NCBI GenBank assembly: GCA_036563485.1 | Contig: DATCMI010000001.1 | Location: 62,001-126,000 of the forward strand | DNA: 64,000 bases | Origin: Sphingomicrobium sp. | Lineage (GTDB): Bacteria; Pseudomonadota; Alphaproteobacteria; Sphingomonadales; Sphingomonadaceae | Reading direction: 5' to 3' | In this document: one piece after another, positions 28,118 to 35,652 of the stretch | How the letters are laid out: every line of letters begins with the position of its first letter | Position numbering within the stretch: the first letter of the stretch is position 1 | Notes under the pieces: model-generated | What the model saw: only the letters and a program-made list of their open reading frames with translations | The model's database searches: none | Told to the model about the DNA's origin: nothing | Translations under genes and position numbers: made by a program

Positions 28118-29487
28118 CGCGACGCCAGCCTGACCGGCGCGTCGCCGGCGAACGGACGGACGAAGCAATTGCCGCCGCGGCTCTTGAGCAGCTGGCAACG
28201 GGCAACCGCTTCCTGCTGGTTCGAGAAGCCCTGGATCGACAGGCGCCAGAAGGTGCCCTTCGGCGAGTTGAAGCGAGCGCGCAGCGGGAGGTAAGCGCGA
28301 AGCGCCGGGTAGCGCTGCGTCAGCTTGGCCCAGGCGGCATCGAGATATTCGGGCGAGCGATAGGCGCCGAGCTGGACGACGGTATCGCCGCGCTTGGGCG
28401 CGCGCTGCGCGACGGCAGCTTTGCGCGGCTTCGGCGCAACCGCGACGTGGCGGGCCTGCGGCTTCTTCTTCGGCATGAAGGCGAGGAAAGCCGAGGCGGC
28501 TTCGGGAGCGGCAGCAGCCATCATCGCCACCGACACGGGCGCCGGCGCAGGCGCCGCGGCCTGTTCGACGACAGGCGCGGGCTGCGGCTGAGGCGCATGG
28601 ACGACCGCCTGCTCGAAGCGCGGCTCCGGCACTGCGGGCGCAACCGGCGGGGGCGCAGGGACATAGGTCAGTTCGGGTTGCGGTACCGGGGTAGCTTGCT
28701 GGACCTGGACCGGAGCCGGATTCGGCGCAGCCTGGGCGAGCATGGTGTCGCCTTTGACAAGCGCGAGACGAACCGGCTGGCCGGCGTCCGACGCGGCCGG
28801 CTTCACCCCGACAAGAGCGGCGACCTGGTCGCCGGGTGACTTGGGGCTGGCGAGCTGCATCCATTGCTGGATGCGCGCGTCGAGCTGGTCGGCCGGCACG
28901 TCCTGCGACGCGACCGTGCGCGCCTGCGTCCAATCGCCGGACAAAGCGTGGGCGAGCGCGAGATTCTGCCGGATAGTGGCATCGGCGCCGCGCTGCCGGG
29001 CAGCCGCGTCGAGCACCTGGACGGCGTCTCCCGGCCGGCCGGCAAGCGCCAGCGCAAGGCCATAATCGGAAGGATCGAGGACCGAGCGGCCCGCCTCAAG
29101 GAAGGCGATCGCCTGGCCGTTCTTCCCAAGCGCCGTTTCAATGAGCGCGAGCTTCAGGATGACCTTCGGCTGGTTCGAATAGAGGCTGAGCGAATCCTTG
29201 TAGGCGCCTTCGGCCGAGCGGAAGCGGCCTGCCCCAAAATAAGCATTGCCGAGCAGCGCGCGGTAACCGGCGTCGTTCGGGCTCTTTTCAACCGCGCGCT
29301 CGGCGAACTCGATCGCCGTGGCGAAGTTGTTGGCGTTCAGCGCCGCCGCGGCGCGGGTCGCAAGACCGACATTCTCGTCCAGCGACCCGCCGAAGTTGGT
29401 CGCCACTTTCGGCGTTGCGCATCCGGCGAGCGCGGAGGCGACGGCAATGGCCGAAATGGCGGACGCGATGCGGTTCGGCCTGGACAT
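28114..29487 (-). CDS. TPR and SPOR domain lipoprotein
   Basis: 457 residues. The lipoprotein signal ends LAGCAT (Cys near residue 22). TPR repeats follow (about 35-240, for example KSPNDAGYRALLGNAYFGAG), then a Pro/Ala/Gln-rich linker, and a C-terminal SPOR domain (about 380-457, with VVQLGAYRSPEYLDAAW and FWRLSIQGF). SPOR domains bind denuded septal peptidoglycan, so the protein likely works at the envelope of the division site. The ATG at 29487 is chosen because AAGGGG lies 8 bases upstream. It is the third gene after a ParA-like ATPase and an RHH protein. Confidence 0.88.
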   Translation of the reverse strand: MSRPNRIASAISAIAVASALAGCATPKVATNFGGSLDENVGLATRAAAALNANNFATAIEFAERAVEKSPNDAGYRALLGNAYFGAGRFRSAEGAYKDSLSLYSNQPKVILKLALIETALGKNGQAIAFLEAGRSVLDPSDYGLALALAGRPGDAVQVLDAAARQRGADATIRQNLALAHALSGDWTQARTVASQDVPADQLDARIQQWMQLASPKSPGDQVAALVGVKPAASDAGQPVRLALVKGDTMLAQAAPNPAPVQVQQATPVPQPELTYVPAPPPVAPAVPEPRFEQAVVHAPQPQPAPVVEQAAAPAPAPVSVAMMAAAAPEAASAFLAFMPKKKPQARHVAVAPKPRKAAVAQRAPKRGDTVVQLGAYRSPEYLDAAWAKLTQRYPALRAYLPLRARFNSPKGTFWRLSIQGFSNQQEAVARCQLLKSRGGNCFVRPFAGDAPVRLASR

Positions 29488-29492
29488 GAACA

Positions 29493-30146
29493 TTACCCCT
29501 TGGGTTTGGCCTTTGCGGCCATGGCTTCGAGTTCCGGCATGCGCTCGAGCAGCTGGTCCAGCGCGTCGGTGACGAGCTGCTGGGCCGAGCGGCCGTCGAC
29601 GGCGCACGCGAGGCGCAGCTTCAGGTGGCGGTCGGGATCGAGGCGGAGCGTAAACGCCGCCTTGGCCTTGCTGCCCGGAGCCGAACGAGTGCGCGGTGCA
29701 CGGCGCGGACGCGGTGCAGCAGCCACCGGAGCCGCGACGAACGCCGGCGCTTCGACCGGTTCAGGCTGGGCAGCCACGACAGGAGCAGGCGCTTCCGGTT
29801 CGACTTCGGGCACGAACACTTCGGCAGTCTCGTCGCTGTCATCCTCTTCCGATTCGGTGAGGCGGTCGGCGAGTTCGGCCTGCTGATTGTGAACCGGCGA
29901 TTGGACCGGCGTCAGGCCGGTCGGATGAGCGCGCGGGTGCTCGACGACTTCGCCGAATGCATCGTGCGAATCGTCGCGCGGAGCGATCGCCGGCTTGGGC
30001 GCTTCGAAGCCCATATCGTTCCAGCCGAGATCCTCGAGACCGGCACCGGCCTGGCCGAAGCCTTGCGGACGCATGGCCGGACGAGCCGCGCCCTTGCGGG
30101 CGAGGAGGCCGGAAGAGAGAGAGGCGAAAGGCTTGGCTTCAGCCAC
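29493..30146 (-). CDS. ribbon-helix-helix protein with long disordered N terminus
   Basis: 217 residues. The N-terminal 150 or so are low-complexity (acidic ESEEDDSDE, then Ala/Pro/Glu-rich, then a basic PRPRRAPRTRSAPGSKAK stretch). The C-terminal 50 have AAFTLRLDPDRHLKLRLAC followed by SAQQLVTDALDQLLERMPE, a beta strand plus two helices like a ribbon-helix-helix DNA-binding domain. It is preceded by a ParA-like ATPase 12 bases away and followed by a SPOR protein, so it may be the DNA-binding partner of the ATPase. The exact role is inferred. Confidence 0.75.
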   Translation of the reverse strand: MAEAKPFASLSSGLLARKGAARPAMRPQGFGQAGAGLEDLGWNDMGFEAPKPAIAPRDDSHDAFGEVVEHPRAHPTGLTPVQSPVHNQQAELADRLTESEEDDSDETAEVFVPEVEPEAPAPVVAAQPEPVEAPAFVAAPVAAAPRPRRAPRTRSAPGSKAKAAFTLRLDPDRHLKLRLACAVDGRSAQQLVTDALDQLLERMPELEAMAAKAKPKG

Positions 30147-30158
30147 GGATCCGCCCTC

Positions 30159-30881
30159 CTACTGACCGACGACGCGGCGGCCGAAGCCACCGACCGGACG
30201 CGGACTGGCCGGGGCGATTCCGGGCGCCGCTCCGGGCGCCGCGAATACGGTCCGGCGGAAATTCTTCTCGAGGCGATCCGAAATATAGTCCCAAAGCTCG
30301 GTCACTTCCTTTGCGGAGCGGCCGTTCGGATCGATCTCCATCACCGTGCGGCCGTCGATCATCGAGGCCGCAAAGTCGGTGCGGTGGTGAAGGGTCACGG
30401 GAGCGACGGTGCCGTGCTGCGACAGCGCGACTGCGGCTTCGTAGGTGATCTTCGCCTTGGGCGTCGCCGCATTCACGACGAAGATCAACGGCTTGCCGGC
30501 ACGATCGCAAAGATCGACGGTGGCGCCGACGGCGCGAAGGTCGTGCGGGCTCGGCCGGGTCGGGATGACGATCAGCTCGGCGACGGCGATGACGCTCTGG
30601 ATCGCCATGGTGATCGCCGGCGGCGTATCGATGACGGCAAGGCGGAAGCCCTGCTGCCGAAGAACCTCAAGATCGGACGCAAGCCGGGCCACGGTGGTCT
30701 GGGCGAAGGCCGGCATGTCGGCTTCGCGCTCGTTCCACCAATCGGCAAGGCTGCCCTGCGGGTCGATATCGATCAGGCAGACCGGGCCTGCCCCCGCCAG
30801 TTGCGCCTGCACCGCCAAATGGCCGGACAGGGTCGTCTTGCCCGATCCGCCCTTCTGCGATGCCATAGCCAGGACGCGCAT
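30159..30881 (-). CDS. ParA-family ATPase
   Basis: 240 residues with the deviant Walker A motif KGGSGKTT at about residues 10-17, ICLIDIDPQG-like Walker A' (here VCLIDIDPQGSL), and VIDTPPAITMA for Walker B. ParA-type ATPases bind DNA or membranes as ATP dimers and position cargo. The partner is not a ParB next door but an RHH protein, as in some plasmid and cargo systems. It is the first gene of a three-gene operon, and a divergent SPOR-domain gene follows on the other side, so a role in positioning at division is plausible. Confidence 0.88.
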   Translation of the reverse strand: MRVLAMASQKGGSGKTTLSGHLAVQAQLAGAGPVCLIDIDPQGSLADWWNEREADMPAFAQTTVARLASDLEVLRQQGFRLAVIDTPPAITMAIQSVIAVAELIVIPTRPSPHDLRAVGATVDLCDRAGKPLIFVVNAATPKAKITYEAAVALSQHGTVAPVTLHHRTDFAASMIDGRTVMEIDPNGRSAKEVTELWDYISDRLEKNFRRTVFAAPGAAPGIAPASPRPVGGFGRRVVGQ

Positions 30882-31017
30882 GCTTTTCCCCTCGCGTGAA
30901 TGACGTCAATTCGAGGCTGGAGTGACACCAGAGGCTCTAAAATCTGGTTAACGGCCCTAAGACCCTGTTTGCTCTACCGCCGAGCTGGGCTAAGAGGGTG
31001 TGGGGGTGGTTTTGGCC

Positions 31018-31950
31018 ATGACTTTCAAATACTTGCTTGCAGCCGCAGCAATCATCGGAATGGCAGTTCCGGTTTCGGCGCAATCGGTAAAAGCCGGCGT
31101 CGAAGCCTGGCAGCACGCCGATTATGCCGGCGCCGTCGCGGCATGGAGGCCGCTTGCCGAAGCCGGCGACGCCGACGCGCAGTTCAACCTCGCCCAGGCG
31201 TACCGCCTCGGCCGCGGCGTGCAGACCAACCTGTCAGCTGCCAAGACCTGGTTCGAACGCGCGGCGCGCCAGGGCCATGTCGATGCGCAGACCACACTTG
31301 GCCTGCTCCTGTTCCAGAACGGCGACCAGGCGAATGGCCTAACCTGGCTCAAGCAAGCGGCGGAAAAGGGCGAAGCGCGCGCGCTTCTGGTCTTCGGAAC
31401 AGCGCTGGTGAACGGGGACGGTGTCACGCAAGACCCGGTGCGCGGCTATGCTTATGTCAGCCGCGCCGCGGCCCAGGGGCTCGCGCCCGCAAAGGAGACG
31501 CTGGCGCAGCTCGACACGTTGATCCCGCTTGCTGACCGCAAGCGCGGGGTGGCACTTGCCCGCCAACTTGCGAGGGCCACGCCTGCCCCGGCGGCGAAGG
31601 CAAAGGCGAAGCCGGCACAAGCTGCCGCGGCTGCAAAGTCCAAGGCCAAGCCGGCGGAGACGGTCCTGTCAGCCAAGCCGGCTCCCACCCCGCCGGCGGC
31701 AAAGGCAGCGCCGCTCAAAGCGATCAGCGGCAACTGGCGCGTCCAGCTCGGCGCCTTTTCGCAGCGCGGCTCGGCCGAAGCGCTGTACCAGAAGCTCTCG
31801 GGCAAGAGCGCGCTCTCGGGCCGGCGGCCCTTCTATATCGCTGCCGGCGCGGTGACCCGGCTCCAGGCAGGGCCGTTCGAAAGCAAGAGCGCGGCGGATG
31901 CCGCGTGCAGGTCGCTGGGTGTCCCCTGCTTCTCCGTTCCAGCGAAATAG
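31018..31950 (+). CDS. Sel1-repeat and SPOR domain periplasmic protein
   Basis: 310 residues. A signal peptide (about 1-21, ending PVSAQ) is followed by Sel1/TPR-like repeats (for example DADAQFNLAQAYRLGRGV and HVDAQTTLGLLLFQNG), a Lys/Ala/Pro-rich linker, and a C-terminal SPOR domain (about 238-310, with WRVQLGAFSQRGSAEALYQ). The Sel1/SPOR combination is seen in envelope and division proteins. It stands divergent from the ParA operon, whose last gene also has a SPOR domain. An alternative GTG at 31000 would add six residues before the signal. Confidence 0.87.
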   Translation: MTFKYLLAAAAIIGMAVPVSAQSVKAGVEAWQHADYAGAVAAWRPLAEAGDADAQFNLAQAYRLGRGVQTNLSAAKTWFERAARQGHVDAQTTLGLLLFQNGDQANGLTWLKQAAEKGEARALLVFGTALVNGDGVTQDPVRGYAYVSRAAAQGLAPAKETLAQLDTLIPLADRKRGVALARQLARATPAPAAKAKAKPAQAAAAAKSKAKPAETVLSAKPAPTPPAAKAAPLKAISGNWRVQLGAFSQRGSAEALYQKLSGKSALSGRRPFYIAAGAVTRLQAGPFESKSAADAACRSLGVPCFSVPAK

Positions 31951-31951
31951 C

Positions 31952-32827
31952 CTAGCGGCGGAACCAGTCTCGGCGGCGCACTCCTTGCACCCATAGTAGC
32001 GCGTCGAGGCCGTGGTGCTTGAGCTCCGCATCCGCGACTTCGACCAGCGCCGGCTTGGCGCGAAAGGCGATGCCGAGCCCAGCTTCCTCGATCATCAGCT
32101 TGTCGTTCGCCCCATCGCCGATCGCCAGCACGTCCGCACGGCCGATGCCGAGCTGCTCGCGCACCTCGATCAATGCTTCGCACTTGGCGATCGCGTCGAC
32201 GATCGGATCGCCGACCTCGCCGCTCAGCTTGCCGCCGGCGAACACCAGGCGGTTGGCCTTGACGCGATCGAAGCCGACGGCGCGCGCCACGGGCTCGGCA
32301 AAGGACAGGAACCCGCCGGAGACCAGCATGCAGCTGGCGCCTCCGGCGCGCATCGTCTGGACCAATGTCTCGGCCCCCGAGGTCAGGTGCACGCGCTCGT
32401 CGAGGCAGCGGCGAAGCTCGCGCTCGTCGAGACCGGCGAGCAGCCTCACGCGCTCGCGAAGCGCGCCAGGGAAGTCGAGCTCGCCCTGCATCGCACGCTC
32501 TGTAATCCGCGCGACTTTGTCCTTCAGACCGGCATAATCGGCGAGCTCGTCGATGCACTCCTGGCCGATGATCGTCGAGTCCATGTCGGCGACGAGCAGC
32601 CGTTTCCAGCGCGGCTCGTCCGGCTGGACGACAATATCCAGTTCGAGCGCGTCGAGCGCCCAGCGCGCGGCCTTGCCATCGCCACTGAAGCGCAGGTCGG
32701 CAGCATCGCCTTCGTCGATCCAGCGCAGGAAGGCGGCCATCGGGTCGAGTTCGCGCAGGAGCCCGAGGGCCCGATCGACCAGCCTGTCACTCAACCGTCC
32801 TGCTGCTATCAATGTCGCCGTCGTCAT
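31952..32827 (-). CDS. serB: phosphoserine phosphatase
   Basis: 291 residues. HAD motifs: [16 protein letters not shown] (the DxDST nucleophile), SGGF, and the [10 protein letters not shown] Mg2+ motif. It makes serine from phosphoserine in the last step of the pathway. The N-terminal 80 residues are a regulatory-like extension. The ATG is at 32827; AGGAGG lies 16 bases upstream, which is far, so an earlier in-frame ATG (32860 or 32884) is possible. The start codon shares bases with the divergent miaA start. Confidence 0.94.
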   Translation of the reverse strand: MTTATLIAAGRLSDRLVDRALGLLRELDPMAAFLRWIDEGDAADLRFSGDGKAARWALDALELDIVVQPDEPRWKRLLVADMDSTIIGQECIDELADYAGLKDKVARITERAMQGELDFPGALRERVRLLAGLDERELRRCLDERVHLTSGAETLVQTMRAGGASCMLVSGGFLSFAEPVARAVGFDRVKANRLVFAGGKLSGEVGDPIVDAIAKCEALIEVREQLGIGRADVLAIGDGANDKLMIEEAGLGIAFRAKPALVEVADAELKHHGLDALLWVQGVRRRDWFRR

Positions 32828-33758
32828 GGTCGTTACGAACAAACCTCCTGTCGCCGTCATTGCCGGGCCGACCGCGAGCGGCAAGTCGGCGCTGGCGCTT
32901 GCTTATGCTCAGCAAATCGGCGGCGTCGTCGTCAACGCCGACAGCGCACAAATCTACCGCGACCTAAGGGTCGTCAGCGCCGCGCCGACCGAAGAGGAAT
33001 GCGCCCTCGCCGAGCACCGGCTCTACGGCGTTCGCGATGGCGCCCTCCCCTGCTCGGCCGCCGATTGGGCGGCAATGGCGCAGCACGAGATCGCCGACGT
33101 GCATGCAAGTGGGCGAACGCCGATCCTGGTCGGCGGGACTGGGCTCTACTTAAGAACCCTGCTTCAGGGCATCGCCCCGGTGCCGACCATCGACCCCGCG
33201 ATACGCGCAGAAGTGCGTGCTGCTGGCGTCGAGGAAAACCGATTGCGGCTGCGGAAACTGGATCCTGAAGCGGCGGCGCGGCTCAATGCCGGCGACACGG
33301 CGCGGATCGCGCGCGCGCTCGAAGTGGTGCTTTCGACCCGGCGAACGCTCGCCGAATGGCAAAGCGAGCGCGAGGGCGGGATAGGTGACACGGTCATGCT
33401 TCGGCCGCTCGTGCTGCTGCCGCCACGCGACTGGCTGTACGCGCGATGCGACGAGCGCTTTCGCCGCATGGTCGATGAAGGCGCAGTTGCCGAAGTCGAG
33501 CGGCTGCTTGCGCGCGGGCTCGACCCCGATTTGCCGGTGATGCGGGCCATCGGCGTGCCAGAGATCGTCGCCTATCTCCGCCGCGAATGGACGCTCGACG
33601 AAGCCATCGCCGCCGGCCAGCAGGCGACGCGGCGCTATGCCAAGCGGCAATATACCTGGTTCGCGCACCAGCCGCCGGCGGAGTGGCCCCGCTTTTGCGA
33701 GCCGCTCGACCTTGACGCGCTTCCGCGTGCGCTGGCACTGCTCGAGCCCAGCGGCTAG
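32826..33758 (+). CDS. miaA: tRNA dimethylallyltransferase
   Basis: 310 residues, with P-loop [19 protein letters not shown] and a C-terminal region [14 protein letters not shown]. It adds dimethylallyl to A37 of tRNAs that read UNN codons. The ATG begins at 32826, one base inside the start codon of the divergent serB gene. Followed after 9 bases by the reductoisomerase-like gene in the same direction. Confidence 0.95.
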   Translation: MVVTNKPPVAVIAGPTASGKSALALAYAQQIGGVVVNADSAQIYRDLRVVSAAPTEEECALAEHRLYGVRDGALPCSAADWAAMAQHEIADVHASGRTPILVGGTGLYLRTLLQGIAPVPTIDPAIRAEVRAAGVEENRLRLRKLDPEAAARLNAGDTARIARALEVVLSTRRTLAEWQSEREGGIGDTVMLRPLVLLPPRDWLYARCDERFRRMVDEGAVAEVERLLARGLDPDLPVMRAIGVPEIVAYLRREWTLDEAIAAGQQATRRYAKRQYTWFAHQPPAEWPRFCEPLDLDALPRALALLEPSG

Positions 33759-33767
33759 GCGGCGCTG

Positions 33768-34745
33768 ATGGATTTGCTGCGCGACGCCGACATCGATCCT
33801 TCGCCGCTCGAGGGGAAGCGCCTCGGCATCGTCGGCTACGGCAATCAGGGGCGCGCCCAGGCCCTGAATCTGAAGGACAGCGGCGTCGATGTGGTCGTCG
33901 GCCTTCGCGGCGCCAGCGGCAGCGCCAGCGAGGCAGAGGCTGCGGGGCTTGAGGTCGCTTTGATCGAAGAGGCAGTCGCGTCCGCCGATGTGGTGATGCT
34001 GCTGGCGCCGGACGAGATCCATGAAGCGCTCTACGCCGAGATCGAGCCGCACCTGCGGCAAGGCGTCGCACTAGGCTTCAGTCACGGCCTGTCGGTGCGG
34101 TTCGGGTTCGTGAAGCCCCGCGCTGACCTGGACGTGTTCCTGCTTGCACCCAAAGGTCCAGGCACGGCGCTTCGGTCGCTCTACACGCAGGGCAAGGGGA
34201 TGATCGGCCTGTGGGCCATCGAGCAGGATGCTAGCGGAAAAGCGCGCGGCATCGCCCTCGCCTATGGACGAGCGGTCGGTTGCGGGCGCGCGGGGCTGAT
34301 CGCCTCGAGCTTCGCGGAAGAATCAGAAGCCGATTTGTTCAATGAGCAGGCCGTCGTCTGGGGCGGCGTGCCGGAGCTGCTGGTCGCGGGCTTCGACACA
34401 TTGGTGGCCGGCGGCGTGTCGCCGGAAGTCGCCTATCTCGAATGTGTCAGCGAATTGCACCTGCTCGCCGAGCTGATCGAGGCGCGAGGGATTGCCGGCA
34501 TGCGCGAGGCGATCTCCAACACGGCGGAGCTCGGCGCACTGGTGGGCGGACCCCGCATTGTCGACGATGCTATCCGCGCAAAGATGGCCGAGATCCTGAC
34601 CGAGGTCCGCGCCGGCCGCTTCGCCGACGAACTCAGGCGGGAAGAAGCGAGCGGCTATGCGCGGCTCGAGGCCGCGCGCGAGCAATCCCGCAAACAGAAT
34701 GTCGAGGCCGCCCGCCGTTCCGTAAAGGCGGCGGACGCCGGCTAA
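33768..34745 (+). CDS. divergent ketol-acid reductoisomerase-like protein
   Basis: 325 residues of the IlvC family: Rossmann-like GIVGYGNQGRAQALNL, then LLAPDEIHEAL, and the C-terminal knotted domain. The four metal ligands are conserved: Asp189 and Glu193 in EADLFNEQA, Glu225 and Glu229 in YLECVSEL. The usual class I motif KGPGHTVR is changed to KGPGTALR (about 129-136), and GHAHA to GRAQA. The family converts acetolactate to dihydroxyvalerate, but this copy may be a specialised paralogue, perhaps the only one. It sits after miaA, not with ilvB or ilvH. Confidence 0.8.
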   Translation: MDLLRDADIDPSPLEGKRLGIVGYGNQGRAQALNLKDSGVDVVVGLRGASGSASEAEAAGLEVALIEEAVASADVVMLLAPDEIHEALYAEIEPHLRQGVALGFSHGLSVRFGFVKPRADLDVFLLAPKGPGTALRSLYTQGKGMIGLWAIEQDASGKARGIALAYGRAVGCGRAGLIASSFAEESEADLFNEQAVVWGGVPELLVAGFDTLVAGGVSPEVAYLECVSELHLLAELIEARGIAGMREAISNTAELGALVGGPRIVDDAIRAKMAEILTEVRAGRFADELRREEASGYARLEAAREQSRKQNVEAARRSVKAADAG

Positions 34746-35275
34746 GCCGCCTCTTTCGCCCTTTCGATCGCCTCGATGACGATCCGGCGCGCATCGTCGG
34801 CATTGCCCCATTTGCCGACCCGCACCCACTTCTCCTTTTCGAGATCCTTATAGTGGGTGAAAAAATGCTCGATCTGCTGGAGCACGATCGACGGCAGGTC
34901 CTGCCGCTCCCCGACATCCGCATAATAAGGAAAGGTCGAATCAACCGGCACGCAGATCAATTTCTCGTCGCCGCCATGTTCGTCCTCCAGGTTGAGGACG
35001 CCGATCGGCCGGGCGCGGACCACACAGCCGGGCACGAAGGGCGAGCGGGCGATGACCAGCGCATCGAGCGGATCGCCGTCGGGCGACAAAGTATGCGGGA
35101 TGAAGCCGTAATTGGCCGGATAGCGCATCGGCGTGTGGAGGATGCGGTCGACGAACAAGGCGCCGGACACCTTGTCGAACTCGTACTTCACGGGTTCGCC
35201 GCCGACCGGCACTTCGATGATGACGTTGACGTTTTCCGGCGGGTTGTCGCCGGTCGGGATGAGGTCGATGTTCAT
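34742..35275 (-). CDS. ppa: inorganic pyrophosphatase, family I
   Basis: 177 residues with the soluble family I signature SPDGDPLDALV and VKYEFDKVSGAL. It hydrolyses pyrophosphate from biosynthesis and is strongly inhibited by fluoride, as the family is known to be. Its ATG overlaps the stop of crcB (ATGA), so it is the last gene of mutL-crcB-ppa. The stop overlaps that of the convergent reductoisomerase-like gene. Confidence 0.97.
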   Translation of the reverse strand: MNIDLIPTGDNPPENVNVIIEVPVGGEPVKYEFDKVSGALFVDRILHTPMRYPANYGFIPHTLSPDGDPLDALVIARSPFVPGCVVRARPIGVLNLEDEHGGDEKLICVPVDSTFPYYADVGERQDLPSIVLQQIEHFFTHYKDLEKEKWVRVGKWGNADDARRIVIEAIERAKEAA

Positions 35276-35649
35276 TGTGGCGCCGCCCTAGACAGGGCGA
35301 GGCCGATGAACAATGCCGCGATGCTCGCCACGACCGATCCCAAAACATAAGCGGCGGCAAGAGCATAAGCGTGGCGCTCGACGAGCAGCGCTGTGTCGAG
35401 CGAGAATGCCGAGAAAGTCGTGAAGCCGCCGAGGATGCCGGTGGTGAGGAACAGCCGCACAGGCTGCGCGATGCCGGGGCGGGCGAGGAAATAGCCGGCA
35501 GCCAGCCCCATCAGGAACGAGCCGACGATGTTCACGATCAGGGTTCCGGTGGGAAAACCGGTGCCGAACAGCCGCGCCGACGCTGCGTTGACGCCGTGCC
35601 GAAACGCACCGCCGATCCCTGCGCCGAGGAAGACGATCAGGTACGGCAC
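35272..35649 (-). CDS. crcB: fluoride ion channel CrcB/Fluc
   Basis: 125-residue four-helix membrane protein with GAGIGGAFRHGVN, GTLIVNIVGSFLMG and the TTFSAFS motif of Fluc channels. These form a dual-topology dimer that releases F- from the cytoplasm. It starts GTG 3 bases after the mutL stop and overlaps ppa downstream by ATGA. No fluoride riboswitch was found upstream of mutL. Confidence 0.93.
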   Translation of the reverse strand: MPYLIVFLGAGIGGAFRHGVNAASARLFGTGFPTGTLIVNIVGSFLMGLAAGYFLARPGIAQPVRLFLTTGILGGFTTFSAFSLDTALLVERHAYALAAAYVLGSVVASIAALFIGLALSRAAPQ

Positions 35650-35652
35650 CGG

